Below, piece after piece: positions 26,542 to 35,882 of a stretch of DNA of 64,000 bases. Position 1 is the first letter of the stretch; the number at the start of each line of letters is the position of its first letter. This stretch comes from Marinobacter subterrani (GTDB lineage: Bacteria > Pseudomonadota > Gammaproteobacteria > Pseudomonadales > Oleiphilaceae): positions 248,001 to 312,000 of the forward strand of contig NZ_LFBU01000002.1 of NCBI RefSeq assembly GCF_001045555.1, in the 5' to 3' direction. Under the pieces are notes generated by a model. The model was not told the origin of the DNA and did no database searches. It saw only the letters and a program-made list of their open reading frames with translations. The translations under genes were made by a program, and so were the position numbers.

Positions 26542-28116
26542 ATGCGCAAGAATCTCCCGGTAACCCAGCGTGAAGTCAAAATGCGTAAAGGCGGGCGGTT
26601 GATCAGTACTACGGATCTCAAAGGGGTGATTACCTACTGCAACGACGAGTTTGTCGAGATCAGCGGCTTTGCCCGGGAGGAGCTGATTGGCCAGGCCCAC
26701 AACATCATCCGCCACCCGGACATGCCCCAGGCGGTGTACAAGGATATGTGGGACTACCTCAAGGCCGGCAAGGCCTGGATGGGCGTGGTCAAGAACCGGT
26801 CAAAGAACGGCGATCATTACTGGGTCAGCGCCTATGTGACTCCGATCCGCGAGAACAGCCAGATGGTGGGTTATGAGTCGGTACGGGTTGAGCCGACACG
26901 GGATCAGGTTGCCCGAGCCGAACGGCTGTATGGCAAGATCTCTGCCGGCAAGCTGACTTCATCCTTCAGCAACCGCGCCTTGTCGATGCTCCGTTCTGGC
27001 TGGCCGTTCCTGGTGTCATTGCTGTTCAGTCTTGGTGCCCTTCAGCTCAACCAGCCCTGGTTGGCGGCCGGCCTGATTGTGGTGGGTCACGCTCTGGGTT
27101 TTGGTCTGGTGTTCAGTTCACTCGCCGCGCGTTTGCGTAACCTGCTGGCCCTCCGTCCGGACGCCTTCAGCGATCCGATTGTTGCCCGCACCTACAGCGA
27201 CGAGCGAGGGCTGTTCTCTCAGCTGTCTCTGCTGTTGGTCAGCGAGGAGGCCCGTATCCGGACCGCTCTGGCCCGTATCGACGATCAGGCCGAGCTGCTT
27301 TATGCGCAGGCCCGCGCCTCTCATGGCTATATCAGCGACGGCGCCTCGGCCATTGCCCGGCAGCGGGCGGAAACCGACCAGACGGCGTCTGCGATCAATG
27401 AAATGACCGCGTCGATTCAGGAGGTTGTTGAAACCGTCACCAGCAATGCCCGGGAAGCCGAGGAAGCCAACCGGCTGGCCGGTGTCGGCAGTGATCGCAG
27501 TGCCGAGGCGCTGGTGGCCATTGAGGAACTGGTGTCCCGGGTGAACGGCATCGGTAGCACCATCGGCAAGCTGGGCGAGTCCACCAGGAGCATTGGCGAA
27601 GCCGCCAACCTGATTTCCGAGATCGCCGACCAGACTAACCTGCTGGCCCTGAACGCCGCCATTGAGGCGGCCCGTGCCGGTGAGCAGGGCCGTGGCTTTG
27701 CCGTGGTCGCGGATGAAGTGCGCTCCCTCGCCCGTCGGACCCGGGAATCAACGGTTCACATCCAGGACGTGATCGATGACTTCCGGCAGCAGGTGGATTC
27801 TGCGGTTCAGGCCACCCGCGATGGTGAGGCCGTGGCCGGCCGCGGCCTGGCAAAGGTCAGCGAAGCCGAGAGATCCCTGCGCGATATCGTCACCTCGATC
27901 CAGACCATTTCCGACAGCTTTATCAGCATGTCTGCGGCTTTCGAGGAACAGAGCCAGGTGTCGGACGAGATCAACCGGCAGGTCACCAACATCGCTGAAC
28001 TGGCCGATCACAGCGATGCCCAGGCCGACTTCGCCAAGCAAAGCAGTGACCGGCTCAGCATCATGTCTCGAGGCCTGAAAGACCTGGTTGGCCGGTTTAT
28101 CAGCAAAACCGGCTAG
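26542..28116 (+). CDS. Aer-like PAS-domain methyl-accepting chemotaxis protein
   Basis: A 524-residue energy-taxis type receptor. The N-terminal PAS domain (about 5-125) has the Aer hallmarks [20 protein letters not shown] and [20 protein letters not shown], which suggest FAD binding and redox sensing. Two membrane helices lie near 152-190 without a periplasmic domain. The cytoplasmic signalling tip is canonical ([20 protein letters not shown]). The ATG at 26542 follows AGAAGG; a longer start is less likely. No CheW-binding pentapeptide for methyltransferase is seen at the C-terminus. Confidence 0.9.
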   Translation: MRKNLPVTQREVKMRKGGRLISTTDLKGVITYCNDEFVEISGFAREELIGQAHNIIRHPDMPQAVYKDMWDYLKAGKAWMGVVKNRSKNGDHYWVSAYVTPIRENSQMVGYESVRVEPTRDQVARAERLYGKISAGKLTSSFSNRALSMLRSGWPFLVSLLFSLGALQLNQPWLAAGLIVVGHALGFGLVFSSLAARLRNLLALRPDAFSDPIVARTYSDERGLFSQLSLLLVSEEARIRTALARIDDQAELLYAQARASHGYISDGASAIARQRAETDQTASAINEMTASIQEVVETVTSNAREAEEANRLAGVGSDRSAEALVAIEELVSRVNGIGSTIGKLGESTRSIGEAANLISEIADQTNLLALNAAIEAARAGEQGRGFAVVADEVRSLARRTRESTVHIQDVIDDFRQQVDSAVQATRDGEAVAGRGLAKVSEAERSLRDIVTSIQTISDSFISMSAAFEEQSQVSDEINRQVTNIAELADHSDAQADFAKQSSDRLSIMSRGLKDLVGRFISKTG

Positions 28117-28169
28117 TTAGCACCCTCCTGCCCGGGCCGGGTACGCCTGAGACCTGCCAGGCCCGGGCG

Positions 28170-28199
28170 CCAGCACTGGCATCGTAAAGCCAGTGCTGG
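28170..28199. repeat. Perfect 11-bp-stem hairpin between Aer-like and NSS genes
   Basis: CCAGCACTGGC and GCCAGTGCTGG pair across an 8-base loop (ATCGTAAA). No T-run follows, so it is not a typical terminator. It may be a processing or pausing structure or act as a weak terminator for the receptor gene. Confidence 0.5.
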
Positions 28200-28284
28200 C
28201 AGAATCCCGCCCCAACTGCCCCGGTGGCTCGTTCCCGGGGCTTGATCGTCCTTGATTCCTTAGCCAAAAGCACAGGAAACCAAC

Positions 28285-29682
28285 ATGTCTCAATCCAACT
28301 CCGAGTCGGGTAATGGCGACACCGCCGCCCGTGGTCTCTGGTCGTCCCGCCTTGCGTTCATTCTCGCGGTTACCGGCTCCTCCGTCGGTCTGGGTAATAT
28401 CTGGAAGTTTCCCTATGTGACCGGTGAAAACGGTGGGGGCGCCTTCGTTCTTGTTTACCTCGCCTGCATCGCGGTAATTGGTATCCCCATCCTGATGGCC
28501 GAAGTGTTTATCGGGCGCAATGGCCGCCATAACCCGATCACCAGTATGCGCCTGGTGGCGCAGCGCAACCTGTCGTCTCCCCTGTGGCGAATTTCCGCCA
28601 TTATCGGGATGCTTGCGGCGTTCATCATTCTTTCCTTCTATTCGATGATCGGTGGCTGGGCAGCCGCCTATGTCGGCCACGGTGCCACCGGCGATTTTGC
28701 CGGTGGCGATCCCGAGGTCATCAACGGTATGTTCTCCCGGTTGCTCGCCAGCCCGTCAGAACTGCTGTTCTGGCACACCCTGTTCATGATGCTGGTAGTG
28801 CTGGTGGTGTCCCGGGGGCTGAAGGGCGGCCTGGAGCGCTCGGTCACCATTCTCATGCCGGCGTTGTTCGTTCTTCTGCTTATTGCCGTGGGCTATGCCA
28901 CCACCACCGGGCATTTTGGCCAGGCTGTGAGCTTCCTGTTCCAGCCGGATTTCAGCAAGCTGTCGATCAATGGCGTGCTCATTGCCCTGGGACATGCCTT
29001 CTTTACGCTCAGTCTGGGGATGGCCATCATGATGGCTTACGGTTCATACCTGGGCCGCGATGTGTCCATCGGGCGCACCGCAATCATTGTCGGCATTACC
29101 GATACGGCGGTGGCTCTGCTGGCCGGCCTTGCGATCTTCCCGGTGGTGTTTGCCAATGGCCTTGAGCCCGGAGCCGGCCCCGGCCTGATTTTCCAGACCC
29201 TCCCACTGGCCTTTGGCCAGATGCCACTGGGCAGCTTGTTCGGCACGCTGTTCTTTATTTTGCTGGTGTTCGCGGCCTGGACCTCGGCCATCTCGCTGCT
29301 GGAGCCGGTGGTTGAGTGGGTCGAGGAGAAAACAACACTGCAACGGACGGCGAGCACCGTTCTGGTGGGAGTACTTTGCTGGGCACTGGGAATTGTCTCA
29401 ATCCTGTCCCTGAATGTGTGGTCTGATGTCATGCCACTGGCAATGTTCGAGCGGTTCGAGACCAAGACCATCTTCGATCTGCTGGATTATTTTACCGCCA
29501 ATGTGATGCTTCCGCTCTCGGGACTGCTGACCGCGCTGTTTGTCGGCTGGTTTGTTGCCAGGGAGTCGCTGCAGAAGGATCTGTCGCTCGAAGGCGGCGC
29601 CTTCAGCCTGTGGTATAACCTGATCCGGTTTGCCACGCCCATCGCGGTTGCCGTTGTGTTTGTTTACAACCTGACGGCGTGA
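28285..29682 (+). CDS. Neurotransmitter:sodium symporter (NSS/LeuT family)
   Basis: A 465-residue inner-membrane transporter with about eleven helices. Helix 1 carries the sodium and substrate motif GSSVGLGNIWKFPYVTGENGG, and helix 6 has the unwound FFTLSLGMAIMMAYGSYL. Bacterial NSS proteins import amino acids with sodium. It starts at MSQSNSESG after a short leader and is monocistronic with a terminator. The substrate cannot be inferred. Confidence 0.92.
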   Translation: MSQSNSESGNGDTAARGLWSSRLAFILAVTGSSVGLGNIWKFPYVTGENGGGAFVLVYLACIAVIGIPILMAEVFIGRNGRHNPITSMRLVAQRNLSSPLWRISAIIGMLAAFIILSFYSMIGGWAAAYVGHGATGDFAGGDPEVINGMFSRLLASPSELLFWHTLFMMLVVLVVSRGLKGGLERSVTILMPALFVLLLIAVGYATTTGHFGQAVSFLFQPDFSKLSINGVLIALGHAFFTLSLGMAIMMAYGSYLGRDVSIGRTAIIVGITDTAVALLAGLAIFPVVFANGLEPGAGPGLIFQTLPLAFGQMPLGSLFGTLFFILLVFAAWTSAISLLEPVVEWVEEKTTLQRTASTVLVGVLCWALGIVSILSLNVWSDVMPLAMFERFETKTIFDLLDYFTANVMLPLSGLLTALFVGWFVARESLQKDLSLEGGAFSLWYNLIRFATPIAVAVVFVYNLTA

Positions 29683-29690
29683 AGACTCTG

Positions 29691-29718
29691 AGCCGGTTTG
29701 CTGACCGTCGGGCTTTTT
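29691..29718 (+). terminator. Likely intrinsic terminator after the NSS transporter
   Basis: AGCC and GGCT, with an inner GGT/ACC pairing, form an imperfect stem followed by a T6 run (29714-29719). It also lies beyond the end of the convergent chemoreceptor gene. Confidence 0.5.
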
Positions 29719-29736
29719 TGTCTTCGCCGCTCTTAA

Positions 29737-31587
29737 TCAGACTTTGAATCGGGCTATCTGAGTGCTGAGGCCCTCGGCCAGCCGGGCCAGCTCCTCACTG
29801 GCAGCGGACACCTGCTCGGTGGAGCTTGCGCTCTGGTCGCTGACATCCCGGATCACCGTGATATTGCGGTTGATGTCCTCGGCCACAGACGTTTGCTGTT
29901 CTGCCGCCGTGGCAATCTGCTGGTTGATCTGCACGATGTCGTCCACCGCCCGGGTAATCAGTTGAATCGCTTCGCCTGTGTCCCGGGCGGTCGCCAGGGT
30001 GTCGTTGGCCAGGCTGGCCCCGGTATCCATGACGGTTACGGTCTCTTCGGCACTGTTCACGAGATTCGAGATCAGGCTCTCGATCTCTGCAGCGGAGCTT
30101 TGTGTGCGCTGGGCCAGCGAGCGCACCTCATCGGCGACAACCGCAAAACCACGCCCCTGTTCCCCGGCCCTGGCGGCTTCAATCGCGGCATTGAGTGCCA
30201 GCAGGTTGGTCTGTTCCGCCACCGATTTGATGACATCGAGCACGGTTCCGATGTTCCGGGTATCGGCCTGCAAGGTGTTCAGGCGTTGCTGAACCGTGGC
30301 CAGTTGCTGGTTCAGTTCGGTGACCCGGCCCAGGGTGTGTTTGACAGTCTGTTCGCCGGCGAGCGCCTTGTTGCTGGCGTCCGAGGCGGCAGAGGAGGCC
30401 TGTTCGGCATTGCGGGCCACCTCGCCGACGGTGGCCACCATTTCATTCATGGCCGTGGCTACCTGGTCGGTCTGGTCTTTCTGTTCCATTACGCCCTGCT
30501 GATTCTGGCTGGTGATGCCGGAGAGCTGCGACGACGAGGCAGCAATATGGCTGGCATTGTCATTAATGGCGGCCACCAGTGACCGCAGGCCGGAGGTCAT
30601 CTTGCCCAAGGCGTTCAGCAGCTGGCCCAGTTCGTCGCGCCGTGCAGAGCTGACGTCGGAGCGAAGATCCCCCGAGGCGACGGCATTGGCAACATCCAGC
30701 GCCTGCTTCAGGGGGCGAATGGTGTCCCGGGCCAGGGCCCAGGCGATCAGGCTGCCAAGCACCAGGGCGGCCAGAATGGCGATGGTGATCAGGACCACCG
30801 CCTGCTGCCGATCCTGTTGCATCTTTTCCAGTTGCGCGTTTTGCAGGGTCTTGGCCGCGGCAATGATGTTACGCACCGTCTCCACCATCCGGGTTTCGGT
30901 GTCGGCCAGTTGCTGAACCTTGCCGGATGCGGTTTTGAAGGTGTCTGAATAGATCGTGAGCAGGCCGGTTACCTCCTCCTTGGTACCCTCACTGGCAAAG
31001 GAGGCGCCGATGGATTCGATGGCGCGCCGGCTTTCCTGTTCGAAGCGGGCAATGGCCTCGGCCTCTTTCTGGATCAGGAAGTTACGCTCGTAACCCCGCA
31101 TTTTCTTCAGAGCGCCTTCGGCAACGTACAATTGGGCTTCGGTGCTGAGCCGGCTGGCGGCAATCCGGGCGCTTTCCTCAAGCTGTGCGATGCTGGTGTC
31201 CAGGCTGGTGCGCAGGTTGGCAAGCCGGCTGAGCAGTTCGGCGTACTGGTCTTCGCCGCTCTGAATGGTGGCCAGCAGCGCCAGGTCCTCCGGTGCCGCC
31301 AGTTGCGAGTTCAGTGACCCGGCGATCTCACTGGCAGAGGCGCTGAATCTGGCAGCCTCTTCCAGTTCCTCGCGGTTGCCGGTCATGGTGAAGTTCTTTT
31401 CACTGACCCTGGCTTCCAGCAACAGGGATTCCATCTCACTGGCCTGGTTCACCACATTAACCCGCTTGCCATAGGTATCGAGCTGGATCAGGGCGACTGC
31501 GCCGACCAGGCCGGCGAGCAGAATGATCAGGCTGAATCCAAGGGTCAGTTTGCGCCCAATGGACATAGAGGAAAGCGAGTTCAGCAT
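29737..31587 (-). CDS. HBM-type methyl-accepting chemotaxis protein
   Basis: About 616 residues from ATG 31587; an in-frame TTG lies nine codons upstream. A membrane helix near 15-37 is followed by a roughly 230-residue all-helical periplasmic sensor. It contains the paired EKNF-type motifs of helical bimodular domains ([11 protein letters not shown] and [10 protein letters not shown]), which in characterised members bind organic acids. A second membrane helix near 265-285, HAMP and the signalling domain ([20 protein letters not shown]) follow. It is the last backbone gene before the island and shares its architecture with the chemoreceptor at 53748-55697. Confidence 0.9.
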   Translation of the reverse strand: MLNSLSSMSIGRKLTLGFSLIILLAGLVGAVALIQLDTYGKRVNVVNQASEMESLLLEARVSEKNFTMTGNREELEEAARFSASASEIAGSLNSQLAAPEDLALLATIQSGEDQYAELLSRLANLRTSLDTSIAQLEESARIAASRLSTEAQLYVAEGALKKMRGYERNFLIQKEAEAIARFEQESRRAIESIGASFASEGTKEEVTGLLTIYSDTFKTASGKVQQLADTETRMVETVRNIIAAAKTLQNAQLEKMQQDRQQAVVLITIAILAALVLGSLIAWALARDTIRPLKQALDVANAVASGDLRSDVSSARRDELGQLLNALGKMTSGLRSLVAAINDNASHIAASSSQLSGITSQNQQGVMEQKDQTDQVATAMNEMVATVGEVARNAEQASSAASDASNKALAGEQTVKHTLGRVTELNQQLATVQQRLNTLQADTRNIGTVLDVIKSVAEQTNLLALNAAIEAARAGEQGRGFAVVADEVRSLAQRTQSSAAEIESLISNLVNSAEETVTVMDTGASLANDTLATARDTGEAIQLITRAVDDIVQINQQIATAAEQQTSVAEDINRNITVIRDVSDQSASSTEQVSAASEELARLAEGLSTQIARFKV

Positions 31588-31928
31588 GGCGAAGGGTACC
31601 CCGCAGGCAGACAAAGATGGCGAATCCGGGCAGTCGTCAGCGGACAGGCCAATCTGCCGACAAAGTTGGGCAATAGTTAGTCACAGGGCGTGGGCGTAAT
31701 CAAGGGGCTTATTGTAAGCGGTGGTAACGGGGAAGCTGTTGAATTTGAAGGGTAATTTCAGGAAAAAATGGGTATGCACTGACCCGTTTTCCGGTTTTTT
31801 GGGTGAGCGCCTACCCATTTTCCGGTGGCAATTCGATCAGTAGAACTGATCCGGCAGCCAGGTGGCGATTTCCGGAGGGATTACCGCAAGTCTTTTGAAG
31901 TTAATGCCGAATTGGCGGCGTTGGATAA
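31588..31928. other. Intergenic stretch carrying the left island boundary
   Basis: Holds the promoter region of the chemoreceptor (no clear FliA box seen), two similar short motifs (ACCCGTTTTCCGGTT and ACCCATTTTCCGGTG) and the 49-bp repeat of the dctM 3' end at 31827-31875. Read on the minus strand, that repeat still encodes the DctM C-terminus (PEIATWLPDQFY, stop), but nothing DctM-like precedes it. Confidence 0.6.
31827..31875 (-). repeat. Left direct repeat: displaced copy of the dctM 3' end
   Basis: 49 bp matching 41641-41689 at 46 positions in the same orientation. Mismatches are TT/CC near one end and T/A within the last sense codon. The right copy is the true dctM terminus, so this left copy looks like a duplicated attachment or recombination site. 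Confidence 0.8.
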
Positions 31929-32333
31929 TCAGGACGTTGCCTTGTGATCAGCGTTATTTTCTGGTTTTTCGCTGTCTGCGGGCAGAGCGTGAGTGTCAAC
32001 GTTGACAGATTCAAGGGGGTGGGATGCCCGCTTGGCAAGCAGTTCAGCAAATTCCAGTAACAGTTGCTGGTCCTCTTCAAGGAGCGAAATAAACACTGCA
32101 TTGAGAGCGACTTGCCTGGAGCTTAACTGTTGGTTCTCAGCAACGGAGAAAATATCCGTTATCGAGAACCCCAGTGCTTCCGCCAGACGATACAGGAGAT
32201 CAAGACTCGGCCTTGCCATGCCTCTTTCAATTCGGGAAAGGTTGCCGACGTGGGAGTGGGTTTTTTCCGCCATTTCGGCGAGAGTCAGCCCTTTCTTTTT
32301 TCGTAACTGCTTTAATGCCTGACCTAGACTCAT
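31929..32333 (-). CDS. XRE-family transcriptional regulator (island copy)
   Basis: A 134-residue protein starting MSLGQALKQLRKKKGLTLAE at 32333 behind GAAGAGAT. An N-terminal Cro/C1-type helix-turn-helix spans about residues 6-60 (THSHVGNLSRIERGMARPSL, LLYRLAEALGFSITDIFSVA). A Leu/Glu-rich helix follows (VFISLLEEDQQLLLEFAELL), probably for dimerisation. Its closest relative here is the protein at 52970-53398; the two share almost all HTH residues and the same promoter sequence. It is divergent from the EAL gene, which it may control along with itself (inference). Base composition is lower in GC than the flanks. Confidence 0.88.
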   Translation of the reverse strand: MSLGQALKQLRKKKGLTLAEMAEKTHSHVGNLSRIERGMARPSLDLLYRLAEALGFSITDIFSVAENQQLSSRQVALNAVFISLLEEDQQLLLEFAELLAKRASHPLESVNVDTHALPADSEKPENNADHKATS

Positions 32334-32358
32334 GACATATCTCTTCATCCAAGACCAT

Positions 32359-32396
32359 GATATTACAGGCAAAATGTCAGATACACAAAGTTGCAA
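32359..32396 (-). promoter_or_regulatory. Promoter/operator of the island XRE gene, conserved with locus 53425-53461
   Basis: On the minus strand -35 TTGTGT (32383-32388) and -10 TAATAT (32360-32365) are spaced by 17 bp. The plus-strand string GATATTACAGGCAA and the downstream CACAAAG.TGCA are also found, at the same spacing within one base, upstream of the second XRE gene. Conservation beyond the hexamers suggests an operator, most simply for autoregulation. Confidence 0.68.
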
Positions 32397-32511
32397 ATAT
32401 TACATAATAAAACATTTATTAAGCTTTAATGGCATAAAATTTCGTCAAGTCCTGACGTAAGGTATAGTTGTATGACAATCTCGAACAAGCTCCACGGAGA
32501 GGATTCAACTT

Positions 32512-32684
32512 TTGAACGACCCGGCCGACGAGTACGCAAAGGGAGAGTCTGATATAGCGCTTCGGCCTATTGTTTCTTCCAGAGAGGGAGTCACCCCCCG
32601 CTTTGAAGTGCTGGCCTTGTCTGACCAACCCGTGGTCGACCATATCCCCGGCATACTGGCTTTCCTCGATGATAGTCTACCTAT
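32512..32684 (+). pseudogene. 5' part of an EAL-like gene, interrupted by IS21
   Basis: Begins with TTG at 32512 behind GGAGAGG and reads about 57 codons before the insertion element (ending DDSLPIA). Joining base 32684 to base 35330, i.e. removing the IS and one target duplicate, restores a single frame (DDSLPIAYRGKTRVSVSLDD) and gives a 241-residue protein. This half shows no named domain by itself. The gene is divergent from the XRE regulator. Confidence 0.8.
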
Positions 32685-32916
32685 TGCGTATTCCGCGCCA
32701 TCGTGACCACCCATTCCGTTTGAACGTGACCGCCTGTTCCGGGCGATCGTGACCGCTCATTCCGTTTTATCGTGACCGATTTCGGGTTGTTTTCCGGAAT
32801 CGCCGGTCACGATGCCGGAATCATCGGTCACGTTCCCCCGGAACCACTGCCAAAGCGCTGGAATTCTTCAACTTAATCCGGCATACCCCCTTCCTTTTTA
32901 TCACGAGGAAGAGCGG

Positions 32917-34461
32917 ATGCCGGTTGCGAGGATTTCCATGCGACAGATTATCGAGGTCTTGCGCCTCAAGTACGAAGCAGGCCTGAGCCATGAGCGCATT
33001 GCCCGCGCCTGCGGTCTCTCCAAAGGTGTGGTTGGCAAGTACGTCAATCTTGCCCAGGCCCATGATGTGACCTGGCCGTTGCCAGAGGATGTTGATGAGG
33101 TACGACTGGAAGCGCTGCTGTTCCCGGCTAAGACCCCACCTGCACGCTTTGCCGAACCTGATTACTTCCAGGTCCACCAGGAACTGAAGACCAAGGGCGT
33201 GACCCTGCAACTGCTCTGGGCCGAGTACGTAGAACGCCACAGCGACAAGGCCTATCGCTACAGCCAGTTCTGCCACCATTACCGGCTCTGGCGTGGCCGG
33301 CAGCGGCGCAGCATGCGCCAGGTCCATCGAGCCGGTGAGAAGATCTTTATCGATTACTGTGGCCCCACTGTGCCAGTGGTGGATCGTTCCACCGGTGAAA
33401 TGCGTAAGGCTCAGGTCTTTGTCGCCGTGCTTGGAGCGTCCAGCTATACCTTCGCCGAGGCTACCTGGAGCCAGTCCCTGCCGGACTGGATTGCCTCCCA
33501 CCAACGGATGCTGGCGTTCTACGGCGGTGTAGCTGAATTGCTGGTTCCTGACAACCTCAAGGCAGCGGTCACCAAGGCCGATCGATATACCCCGAAGATC
33601 AACGAGACCTACGCCGAACTGGCCGCCCACTACCAGACTGCCGTATTACCGGCACGCCCCTACAAACCCAAGGACAAGGCGAAAGCTGAAGCCGCCGTAC
33701 TGCTGGTCGAGCGCTGGATACTGGCCCGGTTACGGCACCGGATGTTCTTCTCCCTGGCCGAACTGAACTCGGCCATTGCCCAGTTGTTGCCGGCGCTGAA
33801 CCAGCGCCCGTTCCAGGGGCGCTCCGAGAGCCGCCAGAGCTTGTTCGAGTCACTGGATCGCCCAGCTCTGAGACCTCTGCCCGCAACACCCTATGTCTAT
33901 GCCGAGTGGTGCAAAGCGCGACCGGGCATTGACTACCACATCGAGATCGACAAACGGCTGTACAGCGTGCCTCACGCCCTGGTGGGTGTGAAGCTGGATG
34001 TTCGGGTGACCGATACGTCCGTTGAGGTCATGCACAAGGGACAACGGGTAGCCTTGCATTCTCGCCACGGCAAGAGCCGCTTCGTGACCCTGACCGAACA
34101 CATGCCCAAGTCGCATCAGGCCCATCAGAACTGGTCACCGGGACGCTTCCTGAACTGGGCCAAGGACATCGGCCCCGCCACGTTGGATGTGGTGCAGGGA
34201 CAGCTCAAGGATCGGCCGCATCCGGAACATGGTTACCGGGCCTGCCTGGGTCTGCTGAACCTCAGTCGTCGCTACAGCCGTGACCGCCTTGAGCAGGCTT
34301 GTGACCGGGCGTTGGCTATCAACTCGGCCAGTTACCAGAGCATCACCTCGATCCTAAAGCAGGGGCTGGATCAACTCCCGCTGCCCCTAGCTGAGGAAGA
34401 GCCGGAACTGACCGATCTGCCTGTTCACACCAACGTTCGTGGCCCCCACTACTACCACTGA
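32917..34461 (+). CDS. istA: IS21-family transposase IstA
   Basis: 514 residues from ATG 32917 behind GAGGAAGAG. An N-terminal helix-turn-helix (IIEVLRLKYEAGLSHERIAR, ACGLSKGVVGKYV) precedes a DDE integrase core. The first Asp is in IFIDYCGP, the second in VPDNLKAAV and the Glu in KAKAEAAVLLVERW. A C-terminal beta-rich domain follows (IDKRLYSVPHALVG). It cuts and joins the element ends together with IstB. Reading frame and catalytic residues are intact. Confidence 0.95.
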   Translation: MPVARISMRQIIEVLRLKYEAGLSHERIARACGLSKGVVGKYVNLAQAHDVTWPLPEDVDEVRLEALLFPAKTPPARFAEPDYFQVHQELKTKGVTLQLLWAEYVERHSDKAYRYSQFCHHYRLWRGRQRRSMRQVHRAGEKIFIDYCGPTVPVVDRSTGEMRKAQVFVAVLGASSYTFAEATWSQSLPDWIASHQRMLAFYGGVAELLVPDNLKAAVTKADRYTPKINETYAELAAHYQTAVLPARPYKPKDKAKAEAAVLLVERWILARLRHRMFFSLAELNSAIAQLLPALNQRPFQGRSESRQSLFESLDRPALRPLPATPYVYAEWCKARPGIDYHIEIDKRLYSVPHALVGVKLDVRVTDTSVEVMHKGQRVALHSRHGKSRFVTLTEHMPKSHQAHQNWSPGRFLNWAKDIGPATLDVVQGQLKDRPHPEHGYRACLGLLNLSRRYSRDRLEQACDRALAINSASYQSITSILKQGLDQLPLPLAEEEPELTDLPVHTNVRGPHYYH

Positions 34462-34475
34462 TCCCGGAGAGACTG

Positions 34476-35231
34476 ATGCTGACTCAAAACACCCTCGACA
34501 TCCTGCGCCAACTCAAACTGACGGGCATGTGCGATGCGCTGGAACAACAACGATCCCAACCTGAGACCCACGACCTGGCGTTCGAGGAACGACTGGCCCT
34601 GTTGGTGGATCGTGAAGTGCTGCACCGCGAAAGCCGGCGACTGGAGCGGCTGCTCAGGGCCGCCCGTCTACGTGTGCCGGCCTGCATCGAAGACATCGAT
34701 TACCGCCACCCACGAGGGCTGGAGCGTTCTCGCATGGCGGGTCTGGCCAGCTGCGACTGGATCCGCCAATCCCTGAACCTGTGCATCACCGGCCCGACAG
34801 GTTGTGGCAAGACCTGGCTGGCGTGTGCCCTGGGTAACCAGGCCTGCCGGCAGGGCCTCTCGGTTCGTTACCTGCGGGTACCGCGCCTGTTCGAACAACT
34901 GCGCATCGCCCATGGCGATGGCAGCTATGCCCGACTAATGAATCAGTTGCTTAAAACCGATCTGCTGATCCTGGACGACTGGGGCATGCAAAAGGTGACC
35001 GCGCAACAACGACAGGATCTGATGGAAGTGATTGAGGACCGCCATGGCCGGGGCTCGACCCTCATTGCCAGCCAGTTACCGACTGAACACTGGCACGATT
35101 ACATCGGCTCCGCCACGCTGGCAGACGCCATCCTGGATCGGCTTCTGCACGGCGCTCACCGACTCAATCTAAAGGGGGAATCATTGCGAAAAGCGAAAGC
35201 ACAAAAACCGGAATCGGTTGACCCATCGTGA
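34476..35231 (+). CDS. istB: IS21-family helper ATPase IstB
   Basis: A 251-residue AAA+ ATPase, 14 bp after istA. Walker A is GPTGCGKT at 106-113, Walker B is LLILDDWGM, and the sensor region is GSTLIASQLPTEHWHDYIG. IstB forms oligomers on target DNA and delivers it to IstA. The C-terminal tail (SLRKAKAQKPESVDPS) ends just before the right-end repeats of the element. Intact. Confidence 0.95.
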   Translation: MLTQNTLDILRQLKLTGMCDALEQQRSQPETHDLAFEERLALLVDREVLHRESRRLERLLRAARLRVPACIEDIDYRHPRGLERSRMAGLASCDWIRQSLNLCITGPTGCGKTWLACALGNQACRQGLSVRYLRVPRLFEQLRIAHGDGSYARLMNQLLKTDLLILDDWGMQKVTAQQRQDLMEVIEDRHGRGSTLIASQLPTEHWHDYIGSATLADAILDRLLHGAHRLNLKGESLRKAKAQKPESVDPS

Positions 35232-35324
35232 CCGCTCAGAGTACAAAACCCACTCCAGTGTGATGGCCGTGTGAAAATCGGTCACGATCCCCGGAATGAC
35301 CGGTCACGTTCGCCGGAATACGCA

Positions 35325-35882
35325 CCTATCGCCTACCGGGGTAAAACCCGCGTCTCTGTCAGTCTCGACGACGGAGAGGTATTCGACAAGGCATTCCCTG
35401 AATATTTCCTGAGAAAAATCCGGTCGCAGGCCATTGAGCCAACAAGAATCGCGCTGGAAGTTTGTGAGAGTGCTGTGCTGAGCGAAGCCGCCTGGCAACG
35501 GGTTATCCCGGAGTTGGCTCGCTGCGGTTTCAGAGTGATGGTAAAACGCTATATTGCCGATAATGCCGGCTTTGATGTTCTTGCCAGCCCTCACATTGCT
35601 GCGATCAAGGTTGCCCCGCAGGTGATTGCTGAATTACCAGGCTCCATCCTGGCTCGTCGTTTCCTGAGAGGCTTGCAGGCGTTAGCCAACGCCATCAACA
35701 AACAGCTGATTGTTGATGGCGTGGAAACGCTTGGTCAGGCGCTTTGGCTGGAAGCACTGGGTTGCAAAACGTTTCAGGGGACCTTTTACGGACTTGCTAT
35801 GGACGCCCGGAACGTTCGGCATTTTGTACTCGAAGGACGACAACATGCCTCCCCGATCGTTTTCAAACCCGTTACCAGTTAA
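35325..35882 (+). pseudogene. 3' part of the interrupted, degenerate EAL-like gene
   Basis: Carries a recognisable but degenerate EAL fold. IALEVCESAVL stands where LEITES is expected, FRVMVKRYIADNAGF replaces the metal-binding DDFGTGYSS, and QLIVDGVETLGQALWLEALG matches the AEGVET segment with Asp for Glu. The intact protein was therefore probably not a c-di-GMP phosphodiesterase but could have bound a ligand or partner. Its stop overlaps the convergent REC-GGDEF-EAL gene by 4 bp. Confidence 0.8.

Larger units (their letters stand above)
32685..35324 (+). mobile_element. IS21-family insertion sequence, 2,640 bp
   Basis: Complete element with istA and istB. It begins TGCGTATTCCG and ends CGGAATACGCA, giving TG...CA termini and an 11-bp terminal inverted repeat, flanked by a 5-bp target duplication CCTAT (32680-32684 and 35325-35329). 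The left end carries four tandem copies of a roughly 22-bp unit of the form ATTCCG..ATCGTGACC and two inverted copies, and the right end has further copies. These are the multiple internal transposase sites typical of IS21. Intact genes and exact duplications suggest a recent insertion. Confidence 0.92.

Noticed and set aside
31876..31925. The sequence before the left repeat as a truncated dctM gene
   Set aside because: Minus-strand translation in the dctM frame (QRRQFGINFKRLAVIP) does not resemble DctM; similarity stops at the repeat edge.
32685..35324. The IS21 element as the cause of the 49-bp direct repeats
   Set aside because: The IS has its own 5-bp duplication inside the island; the long repeats lie 0.9 and 6.3 kb away from its ends.
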